Origin: an uncultured Clostridium sp.
Lineage (GTDB): Bacteria > Bacillota > Clostridia > Christensenellales > CAG-138
NCBI GenBank assembly: GCA_900542285.1
Contig: UQNF01000031.1
Span: forward strand, 1-20,083
Direction of reading: 5' to 3'
Length of the DNA: 20,083 bases
This document shows, piece by piece, positions 1 to 6,103 of this stretch. Position numbers and translations under genes: made by a program. How positions within the stretch are numbered: the first letter of the stretch is position 1; every line of letters begins with the position of its first letter. The notes beneath the pieces are model-generated. The model saw only the letters and a list, made by a program, of their open reading frames with translations. It did no database searches and was not told where the DNA came from.

Positions 1-29
1 ATTATACCATTTTTTATACATCCTATCAA

Positions 30-72
30 GAAAAAAAGACAAAACCCACGAGATGTCTGCGGGCTTTGTCTT
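30..72 (-). terminator. Rho-independent terminator, leftward
   Basis: On the minus strand a 12-bp stem (AAGACAAAGCCC with GGGTTTTGTCTT, one G-U pair; plus-strand arms 36-47 and 61-72) is followed directly by a run of seven T (plus-strand A 31-37). Polarity is clear because the T run lies only on the left. Confidence 0.75.
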
Positions 73-178
73 CAGTCTGAAGCACTACACCTTGGTGGGG
101 AGTAGTGCTTTCCTGCATTTTGTGGTATTTGGGACACAAGATATAGGCACCGCATATACCGAAATGCACCAAGAAAGC

Positions 179-205
179 AAAAAAGCCCTTGTAAATCAAG
201 GACTT
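179..205 (-). terminator. Rho-independent terminator, leftward
   Basis: The minus-strand arms AAGTCCTTG and CAAGGGCTT (plus 197-205 and 183-191) form nine pairs with one G-U around a 5-nt loop, followed by T6 (plus-strand A 179-184). Confidence 0.75.
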
Positions 206-224
206 TCGACTAATATTTAACGAT

Positions 225-268
225 AAAAAGAAAACAGTAAGTCGATACAATTGTATCAATCTACTGTT
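225..268 (-). terminator. 36-bp near-palindrome, probable leftward terminator
   Basis: Positions 233-268 are symmetric about 250.5. The outer arms AACAGTA/TACTGTT and the core GATACAATTGTATC match perfectly. Two of the three non-Watson-Crick positions become G-U pairs in minus-strand RNA and the third is an A-C mismatch, and a T-rich tract (plus 225-232, mostly A) follows on the left. This fits a leftward terminator. A DNA-level operator or recombination site is possible because the core is a perfect palindrome. Confidence 0.6.
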
Positions 269-392
269 CCTTATTCGCGAAAGAGCGACCAAACGGAGCA
301 AAGCAGGGGTAAGAACGACCAAAAGTACACCACAATAAAACAAACAATTCATAGTTTAAAAGAAATCACAGATTGAAAGTATTGCCATCTTT

Positions 393-869
393 TTATTTCT
401 TCTTGCCGATGCCGTTGAAAATGACACCCTTAACGCCCTGTTCCAATACACCTTTGATTGTGCCGCGGGTATCCAGTCCCAGGGTTTCATCTACCATGTC
501 AAATGCGCCCTTGGTCTTATCTGATACGCGTTTTGCCAGTGTGGTTCCGGTGGCTGCATCTACAATTTTGGCTTTGAATTTTCCTGCCTCAAACATACCG
601 GAGAATGTGAAAGTTACATTACCGGATGTGGTCTGTACTTCTACATCTGACCCTTTCTGCTTGATTTGTACTGCGTCATTATAGAATTTGACGGTTGCCA
701 ATTCAATAATGTCCACCAGTTCGCGTGTCTTTTTGAATAAGCCCTTTTCTTGCTCCAATACGATTTTCTGTGATGTTAGTGTGATAAGCAGACTGCCTTT
801 GTGCTGATTGCTGGACGCAGAGCCCTCATACAATACGACCTCATCTGCCAGTAATTCAAAGTTGCCCAT
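393..869 (-). CDS. Small PH/GRAM-like domain protein
   Basis: A 158-residue soluble protein with no signal peptide or membrane segment. The pattern resembles small bacterial PH-like/GRAM domain proteins: an N-terminal stretch (about residues 5-40) reading EVVLYEGSASS then SLLITLTSQKIVLEQ, followed by alternating beta strands to about residue 95 (VDIIELATVKFYND, DVEVQTTSGNVTFTFSG), then a helical and Gly/Lys-rich tail ending NGIGKKK. In known relatives this fold binds lipids or proteins; no partner can be read here. The start is supported by AGAGAGG about 9 nt upstream of ATG. It is a single leftward gene, separated from the tRNA by a repeat element, with the leftward hairpins of the window's left end downstream. 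Family assignment comes from pattern only, so function is unknown. Confidence 0.75.
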   Translation of the reverse strand: MGNFELLADEVVLYEGSASSNQHKGSLLITLTSQKIVLEQEKGLFKKTRELVDIIELATVKFYNDAVQIKQKGSDVEVQTTSGNVTFTFSGMFEAGKFKAKIVDAATGTTLAKRVSDKTKGAFDMVDETLGLDTRGTIKGVLEQGVKGVIFNGIGKKK

Positions 870-973
870 GTTATGTACCTCTCTCTGTATTTAGTATGCG
901 TAACAGTGCATGTAAATTTCGCGGATACAACAGCATGCCATAATTTTTCTGATTTTTCAACCTGTTTGGCAAG

Positions 974-1077
974 GCGCGATGAAATCCTCACTCCGTTCGG
1001 ATGAAATCTACTTCGCAGATGAAATTAAATCCGTCCTTTCCGCCGTAAAGCGGATTTCATCGCGCAGCGATTTCATC
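974..1077. repeat. Palindromic GATGAAAT repeat element (MITE-like)
   Basis: There are five copies of the octamer GATGAAAT or its complement: forward at 978-985, 1000-1007 and 1018-1025, inverted at 1054-1061 and 1070-1077. The outermost arms 974-987 and 1052-1065 are a perfect 14-bp inverted repeat (GCGCGATGAAATCC). Palindromic GATGAAATCC-type elements are, as I recall, dispersed in many Firmicute genomes and do not encode proteins. It lies between the PH-like gene and the tRNA terminator. Confidence 0.7.
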
Positions 1078-1098
1078 CATCAAAGATGGATTTAGTTG

Positions 1099-1141
1099 AA
1101 AAGAAACCATTTTTGTCTGGTAGACAAAGGCAGTTTCTTTT
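1099..1141 (-). terminator. Terminator of tRNA-Leu
   Basis: The outer arms AAAAGAAAC (1099-1107) and GTTTCTTTT (1133-1141) are fully complementary, with an inner stem TTTTGTCT/AGACAAA around GGT. It begins 2 nt past the encoded CCA of the leftward tRNA, and the left outer arm supplies a T-rich tail in minus-strand RNA. Confidence 0.7.
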
Positions 1142-1142
1142 C

Positions 1143-1229
1143 TGGTGCCGGTGGTGGGACTCGAACCCACACGATGTCGCCATCAACGGATTTTGAGTCC
1201 GTCACGTCTGCCAATTCCATCACACCGGC
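1143..1229 (-). tRNA. tRNA-Leu (anticodon CAA)
   Basis: An 87-nt cloverleaf read on the minus strand. The acceptor stem is GCCGGTG (1229-1223) with CACCGGC (1153-1147), discriminator A, and an encoded CCA at 1145-1143. The anticodon stem ACGGA/TCCGT encloses the loop CTCAAAA, giving anticodon CAA, which reads UUG. A long variable arm (GTTGATGGCGACATC region) and the T arm GTGGGTTCGAGTCCCAC identify a class II tRNA, as expected for leucine. It has its own promoter upstream (1256-1284) and a hairpin terminator downstream. Confidence 0.97.
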
Positions 1230-1247
1230 AAGTATTCTGAAAGATTA

Positions 1248-1853
1248 ATGAATGGATTCTACCATAATCGCTTCAATATTGCAATGCCTATAAAGAATAT
1301 AAAAAACACATGCCTGTTGAAGCTTGTAATTGGCGGCGCTGCGGCAACCAACGCTACGCTTGCTTTCTTTAGCGGCGGCTCTCTGGCCGCAGGCGGCATT
1401 GGCATGGCGGGCGGAACCGCAGTTTTGGGAGGCCTTGTTGCCGGGCCTGCGCTGCTCGTTATGGGGATCATTACAGGCGCAAATGCGGGCAAGGGTTTGG
1501 AAGAGGCCAAGGCTCATGCCGCAGAAGCCGATGTGATATGCGAGCAGCTTGAAATCGGAGCGCTTCAGTGCGCAGCTATCCGCAGAATGGCATATATGTT
1601 CCACAATCTGCTTGCGCGGCTTGACGCATATTTTCTGCCGTTGATCCACTCGATGGAGGATATTGTGGCAAGCGAAGGAACCGACTATTCTCTGTATCCC
1701 GCCGAAAGCCGTAAAATAATTGCCGCTTCCGCAGCCGCCGCTGTTTCGATTAAGGCGGTTCTGGACACCCCCATACTTACAGCCGACGGCGCCCTGACCG
1801 ATGAGTCCGAGCGTGTTACGCTTCGCCTATCGCAGCAGCTTGACGAGGAATAA
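1248..1853 (+). pseudogene. 5'-truncated glycine-rich conserved protein
   Basis: A 201-codon frame. From about residue 29 it has a glycine/alanine-rich hydrophobic stretch (GGAAATNATLAFFSGGSLAAGG then GMAGGTAVLGGLVAGPALL), which may insert in membranes or pack as glycine zippers. A helical region (about 85-140) and an end with SRKIIAASAAAAVSIKAVLD and PILTADGALTDES follow. I recall this as the C-terminal two thirds of a longer uncharacterised Firmicute protein. The first 25-28 residues (NGFYHNRFNIAMPIKNIKN) do not look like the family, no ribosome binding site precedes the ATG, and the opposite-strand tRNA promoter occupies these codons. I infer that the 5' part was lost by rearrangement at the tRNA. 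A shortened, still expressed protein cannot be excluded. A strong terminator follows at 1953. Confidence 0.6.
1256..1284 (-). promoter_or_regulatory. Promoter of tRNA-Leu
   Basis: On the minus strand TTGCAA (1284-1279), a 17-bp spacer, then TAGAAT (1261-1256). The predicted start falls about 20 nt before the tRNA 5' end. It lies inside the apparent 5' end of the rightward frame at 1248-1853, which argues that those first codons are not a natural gene start. Confidence 0.65.
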
Positions 1854-1952
1854 TAGTTCACCGCTTAAAATGGGTGTCGTTAAACACGGAAGAATACTTA
1901 GATGAACGAATACAAAATGATTATAAAGCATCGTTGCTTTGCCGAACATATC

Positions 1953-1993
1953 GGGAGCTGAGACGGGTTGAGATCTCGGCTCCCGCTTTTTTC
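1953..1993 (+). terminator. Rho-independent terminator, rightward
   Basis: The arms GGGAGCTGAGA (1953-1963) and TCTCGGCTCCC (1974-1984) form an 11-bp stem with one G-U, followed by GCTTTTTT (T run 1986-1992). It is the natural 3' end for the frame ending at 1853. The 100 nt between hold only a small AAAGCA/TGCTTT hairpin near 1925-1940. Confidence 0.85.
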
Positions 1994-2034
1994 TCAGCTG
2001 TACTAAAAAATGCACATATACACGCATAAAATTC

Positions 2035-2063
2035 TTGCTTTATCAACCGATAAGTGCTATAAT
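2035..2063 (+). promoter_or_regulatory. Strong housekeeping promoter
   Basis: TTGCTT (2035-2040), a 17-bp spacer and a perfect TATAAT (2058-2063). The expected start is near 2070, leaving a leader of about 180 nt before the gene at 2251. Confidence 0.75.
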
Positions 2064-2069
2064 TAATTC

Positions 2070-2250
2070 AACAAACAGCAAGGTACTGTTTAATAGATTG
2101 GGAAGCCATATCAATAAAATTTCAGTCCTTGCCGAGCAGGGAATCAAGGCCGTTGGGCTTTATTCCCACACATGGCTGCTGATTGGTGACCGCACAGCTT
2201 CGTCGGAATCACATCAATTAATAATATTAAATTAACAGGGAGCATTACTT
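2070..2250 (+). other. Structured 5' leader, possible cis-regulatory RNA
   Basis: The leader contains a long-range pairing GCAAGG (2078-2083) with CCTTGC (2127-2132). Right after it is a stable hairpin: GGGAAT (2139-2144) with ATTCCC (2162-2167), one bulged C at 2145, AAGGCC (2146-2151) with GGCTTT (2156-2161), and the tetraloop GTTG. I do not recognise a known riboswitch class. An open frame runs through it, but it starts inside the promoter and has no ribosome binding site. Regulatory function is inference. Confidence 0.35.
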
Positions 2251-2961
2251 ATGAGAATTTTTTTGAACGACTGGTATATAAATGCTACAATTCGCTTTGA
2301 CGGCGCAGAAGCAGCATATGACGCCCTCAAAGACATCATCTTTTCGGCATTTCATAACGAGGCCGCAGAATGGGTAGACTTGACGGCAGATCTGGATCAC
2401 CTTGAAAGCATATCCGAAGATTTTGACTGTAGATTTTGCGACGTCATCGATCGCAGCTGCAAAACGCTTTATGGGCAGTTGGGCAAACTGGATCCTTCGC
2501 ATCCGTGCATTGCCACCATCATGTTCAGCCCGGACGGCACCGGCGACACCATCGAGATGATACTCGATTATAGGGTCTATGACAATATGTCACGCATTGA
2601 AAAGGTCGCTCAAGACATCGTAAAGCTCGGCATTACAAACTCATTCGAGATCGAAAGTCAGATCGATATTAGCGAAACAGCTGGTGAGCTCCAGGATGTG
2701 CGAATCAGGTATGACGGATCTCAGCTGGTCATGACGAGTACGCCTTGGTATATTCCGGATGATGCATCCCGATATGAGTCAATAGAAGAACTCTCACTTT
2801 ATTATGATGAAGAGATTCCGTGGAGCGACGAAGAATTCGAAGAGATGCGCAAAAATGATGCAACCTTTTACCTTGTAGAATCTCATTGCTGTAACAAGCG
2901 ACATGACATACTCCGCTCCGAACTGTACATCGAGGAGGAAAAGCTGATTCCGCTTGGCTGA
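2251..2961 (+). CDS. Acidic hypothetical protein
   Basis: A 236-residue protein I do not recognise. It has no signal peptide, membrane segment or known catalytic motif. It is strongly acidic, especially at about residues 170-205 (ESIEELSLYYDEEIPWSDEE). The N-terminus (FLNDWYINATIRFDG) looks like the first strand of a globular domain. Cysteines are scattered, with a CC pair near the C-terminus (ESHCCNKRHD). AGGGAG at 2237-2242, about 8 nt before the ATG, supports this start. It has its own promoter at 2035 and a long folded leader, so it is a separate transcription unit. A long stem-loop at 3016-3051 probably ends it. Acidity and lone placement recall phage- or element-linked immunity or inhibitor proteins, but nothing in the sequence proves that. 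Confidence 0.7.
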   Translation: MRIFLNDWYINATIRFDGAEAAYDALKDIIFSAFHNEAAEWVDLTADLDHLESISEDFDCRFCDVIDRSCKTLYGQLGKLDPSHPCIATIMFSPDGTGDTIEMILDYRVYDNMSRIEKVAQDIVKLGITNSFEIESQIDISETAGELQDVRIRYDGSQLVMTSTPWYIPDDASRYESIEELSLYYDEEIPWSDEEFEEMRKNDATFYLVESHCCNKRHDILRSELYIEEEKLIPLG

Positions 2962-3015
2962 TTTCATGGCATAAATGCATACTTCTTTATTCCTTTCGGG
3001 GTATGCAAATCAAAT

Positions 3016-3055
3016 ACTGCCGGTTCTTGCCCTCGGGCGAGAGCCGGCAGTTTGC
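3016..3055 (+). terminator. Long GC-rich stem-loop, possible terminator
   Basis: A 17-bp stem runs from ACTGCCGG at 3016 to CCGGCAGT ending at 3051, with a 2-nt gap at the centre (3033-3034) and two G-U pairs. It is followed by only TTTGC, so the T tract is poor. It lies 55 nt past the stop of the acidic protein. It may end that transcript weakly or act as an mRNA-protecting hairpin. Confidence 0.5.
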
Positions 3056-3108
3056 AATCAGTCCGCTGTTCGATCTGTTTCCGCAAGCACGCCAGGTGAA
3101 ACAAACGG

Positions 3109-3137
3109 TTGATTTCTGCGTGCTCAGCATGTAAAAT
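3109..3137 (+). promoter_or_regulatory. Promoter before small ORF and lipoprotein gene
   Basis: TTGATT (3109-3114), a 17-bp spacer and TAAAAT (3132-3137). It is placed to drive the small ORF at 3171 and the lipoprotein gene at 3283. Confidence 0.6.
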
Positions 3138-3170
3138 AATCAAAGTACAACCGGAAGAGAGGGATATTTC

Positions 3171-3245
3171 ATGACTGATTCCGATGCTGTATGCCAAGAT
3201 TGGATGATGCGTCATGAGCGAGGCATATGCCCACGGCACAAATAA
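3171..3245 (+). CDS. Possible 24-residue small protein or leader peptide
   Basis: ATG at 3171 opens a 24-codon frame (MTDSDAVCQDWMMRHERG then ICPRHK) ending in TAA. Support comes from signals rather than homology: a strong AGAGAGGG Shine-Dalgarno at 3156-3163 with 7-nt spacing, and a promoter at 3109-3137 giving a short leader. Two Cys and several His residues suggest a metal-binding or redox-active peptide, but this is speculation. It stops 37 nt before the lipoprotein start, so it could be a leader peptide coupled to that gene. It might also be the remnant of a longer gene. Confidence 0.4.
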   Translation: MTDSDAVCQDWMMRHERGICPRHK

Positions 3246-3282
3246 GCCGATCTAAACCTAAATCAATGTGGAGAGTTGCACC

Positions 3283-5205
3283 ATGAAAAGAAGAATGCAC
3301 CGAATAATTGTTATTTCCATCATCCTTATTCTTATCCTGATTACGGGGTGTGCAAAGCAGGAGCCGGGACAGGAGGCGACGGAATTGCCTCCCACCGCAC
3401 CGTCGCTCACAGCAAGCCCAGAGCCGGAGCCGGAGGCGGTTGAAAGCTTGGACTGCCTGCGCCCGGACGCGCTGCCCACATTCCTCCCTGCCGAAAACGG
3501 CAGCGTTCTTGCCTGCCGGACGGACTATGAAGCCAATACCACACAGCTTGCACTTATAGATATCGCAGGCGATTTAGTTATCGATTCCAGGATACTGGAA
3601 GGATCGTGGAGCCTATATGAGGAGACCTTCACGGACGGAGGATTTGCTCTTCGCGACATTGATAACCATATTTGGAAATTCGTCGACAAGGAGCTTGAGG
3701 ATGCGGGCGAATTTCCCGCATCGGATATGAACGGCGTCTTTTCACACGACCGTTCCGCTTATTATTCGCTCACGGATTCTGTCCTGTGCCGCTTTGATGT
3801 TGCAGGGAGCACAATGCAGCGTGTTGAGACGGATCCGGAGCTTCGCTTCTTACAGATAGTATCAATCCATCCAAACAAGGATATTATCGCCCTGCATTTC
3901 AGACTGTCCGCATACGACAGCGCTTGCGGAACGGCTATACTCAACATAACGACCGGAGAATACATTTCGATTCGGGAGGAACTGTATCAGCCCTATTGGA
4001 GCGAGGAACTCTGCTGCCTTCCCTCCTTTGATTATGAGCAAATGGGCTATGCCATCACCTTCGGAAGCGAGCAGGATGGTTTCCGTTATGCGGATGCTTC
4101 TGTATTCCGGGGTGAAAACAGCGAACTTCTCACGGTCGACGGCTCCCCCTTTCTGCTGGCTGTCGGCGAAGATACGACCCTGTTTTCTCTTGGCGACAGC
4201 GTGTTATACTGTTCGCTGACCGAAACGGGAATGGACGGAGAGCTGCGCTCCGCTTGCTGGATATCGTCAAAGAGCCGCATTATTTGCACCACTTTCCGGG
4301 AAGGAAATTTCCTGCTCTATTCCGTCTATCCCGATAAGCTCAGCATGGCCGAAGCTGCGGCAGCGGAACAGGTAGAATCTCCGCTTTCGGTACAAACGGA
4401 GCTTGCGGATGCCTATTGGAATGAGCTGTCCGGCGGCGAGCTTCCGGATAGCCTGCTTGAAGCGAGGCAGTATGCGAACCGCCTGGAAGAGGAATACGAT
4501 GTCCGCATTCTGCTTTCCTCACAGTGCGCCGGCGCATGCGAGCTTTCCTTATACGAGATGACGACAACCGATTTGATGGGTTTTGGAAACGAAGCCCGGG
4601 AGATATGCCGTGCCCTGGAAAGCTTGGAGCAAAGCCTTGCCCTCTATCCCGACGGGTTCTTTTCGCAGTTTAAGAACGATATGGGAGAAGGAGGAATTCG
4701 TTTCCTGCCGGTAGGAGCCATTGTCAGCGACCATGGAGTTATTGGAGTTTCATTTGAAAACAACTATTGGCACAACATAGCCATAGATGTGCGCATGGAT
4801 GAGCTGAACAGCACTATATGCCACGAAATATGGCACGCAACGGAGGACAAGATTCTGTCAGCGGATAATACCTATTTCGATCCGGATATCTGGGCAGCCT
4901 TGAATCCTGAAGGCTTTTCATATTACGGCCAGACGGCGTTTACCGACCCCGATCAGGAACGCTGGACGCTGTTCGGCACAGGTGACGAGGAAATTTACTT
5001 CGTGGACAGCTATGCAAGGGTCAACGAGAGGGAAGACCGTGCAAGGATTATGGAATTTATTATGACCAAGGACGAGTATTGCAGGGCGCTCATGAGCTCC
5101 CCTGCCATTTCCCAAAAGCTAAGGATAATGTGCAGTGCGATACGAGGCTGTTTTGACACAACGCAGTGGAACGATGTTCGCTGGGAAAGGTTCTTTGACC
5201 AATGA
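3283..5205 (+). CDS. Lipoprotein with HExxH zincin motif
   Basis: A 640-residue protein. The start at ATG 3283 is chosen over the upstream GTG at 3268 because GGAGAG (3270-3275) sits 7 nt before it and a lipoprotein signal follows at once: MKRRMHR, a hydrophobic IIVISIILILILI core, then the lipobox ITGC. It should be lipid-anchored outside the membrane. A Pro/Glu-rich linker (about 25-55) leads to a long repeat-poor beta-rich region (about 60-370) that may be a propeller-like sensor. The C-terminal part has ICHEIWHA with H514, E515 and H518, and downstream SYARVNEREDRARI, where E584 is a good third zinc ligand. This matches secreted zincin metallopeptidases. The substrate is unknown, and neighbours give no pathway. 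No close family can be named from memory. Confidence 0.75.
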   Translation: MKRRMHRIIVISIILILILITGCAKQEPGQEATELPPTAPSLTASPEPEPEAVESLDCLRPDALPTFLPAENGSVLACRTDYEANTTQLALIDIAGDLVIDSRILEGSWSLYEETFTDGGFALRDIDNHIWKFVDKELEDAGEFPASDMNGVFSHDRSAYYSLTDSVLCRFDVAGSTMQRVETDPELRFLQIVSIHPNKDIIALHFRLSAYDSACGTAILNITTGEYISIREELYQPYWSEELCCLPSFDYEQMGYAITFGSEQDGFRYADASVFRGENSELLTVDGSPFLLAVGEDTTLFSLGDSVLYCSLTETGMDGELRSACWISSKSRIICTTFREGNFLLYSVYPDKLSMAEAAAAEQVESPLSVQTELADAYWNELSGGELPDSLLEARQYANRLEEEYDVRILLSSQCAGACELSLYEMTTTDLMGFGNEAREICRALESLEQSLALYPDGFFSQFKNDMGEGGIRFLPVGAIVSDHGVIGVSFENNYWHNIAIDVRMDELNSTICHEIWHATEDKILSADNTYFDPDIWAALNPEGFSYYGQTAFTDPDQERWTLFGTGDEEIYFVDSYARVNEREDRARIMEFIMTKDEYCRALMSSPAISQKLRIMCSAIRGCFDTTQWNDVRWERFFDQ

Positions 5206-5289
5206 TCATCGGGGCAGACAACGCATCCCGAAAGCAGCTCGCCGAATCCCAGGCAATGCCAAAACCATAAGGAGCTTTATAACCGACCT

Positions 5290-6060
5290 ATGAACAGCAT
5301 CTTACAAAAACAGCTTGCGCTCGATTATTGCTGCCGACAGGAGGATATTTCTTCCGGTGGCAACCGCTTCACCGTGTTTCGCCGTTTGAACGGACAGCGC
5401 CGTTTTGACGACAACGTCGTGACCGACGGCGGAGAATGCTTTTTGAAGATAGCCGCCGTTAACGGCAAGCTCCTATTCTGCGGCAGCGAGACAATTATCC
5501 CCAAGCTTGAAAGCCGATTCCGCAATGCCTCCGGCGCATGGTTTATGGAAGCCGGAAAGCTCATGGAATTGCAGGAACTGCTGGGGGAATTCGGATACAG
5601 GATAAAGCAGTTCCATCCCTTCTACATAGCTGACAAAAAAACAGAGTCCCCTGCACCGCATGGCAATGCACCGGCATTCGACACGGTATTCTATTCGCAA
5701 GCCGAAATACTTAGGTTCAGGGGTGACGGCAGGTTCGGCGAAGCCTTTGCCTTCAACGAAAATGCGCCCGATGTGCTCGGCTTGGCGGCTGTTTGCGGCG
5801 GCGAAATAATATCCATGGCAGGCGCAAGCGCGGACAGCCCCTTTATGTGGCAGATCGGTATAAATACAATGCCGGAGGCGGAGGGCATGGGGATCGGAAC
5901 GACGCTCGTTGCGATGCTGAAAAACGCCGTGCTGGATAGAGGCGTCCTGCCTTTTTACGGCACATCCGTGTCGCATATAGCCTCCCAGCGCGTTGCCGTC
6001 AAGGCCGGCTTCCTTCCCGCATGGGCGGAGTTGATAACCGAAGCGATCAGCAAGCAATAG
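5290..6060 (+). CDS. GNAT family N-acetyltransferase
   Basis: A 256-residue soluble protein. The C-terminal half carries the GNAT acetyl-CoA site: strand beta4 (MWQIGINTMPEAE), then EGMGIGTTLVAMLKNAV, a good match to the Q/R-x-x-G-x-G/A pyrophosphate loop (about residues 198-204), followed by a helix and FYGTSVSHIASQRVAVKAGF, the usual end motif with an S-x-x-S/N near the alpha4 region. The N-terminal 120 residues are probably a degenerate first GNAT repeat or a substrate domain, as in other GNATs of about 250 residues. The acceptor substrate cannot be told. AAGGAG at 5269-5274 is 15 nt before the ATG, longer than ideal, but no other in-frame start is nearby. It lies 84 nt after the lipoprotein gene in the same direction. 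Confidence 0.85.
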   Translation: MNSILQKQLALDYCCRQEDISSGGNRFTVFRRLNGQRRFDDNVVTDGGECFLKIAAVNGKLLFCGSETIIPKLESRFRNASGAWFMEAGKLMELQELLGEFGYRIKQFHPFYIADKKTESPAPHGNAPAFDTVFYSQAEILRFRGDGRFGEAFAFNENAPDVLGLAAVCGGEIISMAGASADSPFMWQIGINTMPEAEGMGIGTTLVAMLKNAVLDRGVLPFYGTSVSHIASQRVAVKAGFLPAWAELITEAISKQ

Positions 6061-6103
6061 AATTAACGGTGATAATATTTAGCTTAATATGGAGGTGAAG
6101 AAA

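Larger units (their letters stand above)
1..392. other. Gene-free left end with stacked hairpins
   Basis: I find no convincing coding sequence here. A leftward open frame of 108 codons crosses three strong hairpins and has no ribosome binding site, so I do not call it. The stretch holds three leftward terminator-like hairpins (listed separately), one further stem at 80-88/102-110 (AAGCACTAC against GTAGTGCTT, perfect 9 bp), and a 13-bp direct repeat at 281-293 and 311-323 (AAGAGCGACCAAA and AAGAACGACCAAA, one mismatch, exactly 30 bp apart). This could be the 3' end or edge of an element whose genes lie outside the window, but that is inference. Confidence 0.6.

Noticed and set aside
26..352. 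Leftward 108-codon frame
   Set aside because: It crosses three strong hairpins including a terminator, has no ribosome binding site and no recognisable protein pattern.
1902..1961. 19-residue frame before the terminator
   Set aside because: The stop lies inside the terminator stem, the ribosome site is weak and there is no promoter.
2035..2235. Rightward 66-codon frame
   Set aside because: It opens inside the -35 box of a strong promoter and no in-frame start after the expected transcription start has a ribosome site; better read as leader RNA.
5473..6057. 194-codon frame opposite the GNAT gene
   Set aside because: It overlaps a frame with clear acetyl-CoA-binding motifs and has no ribosome site.
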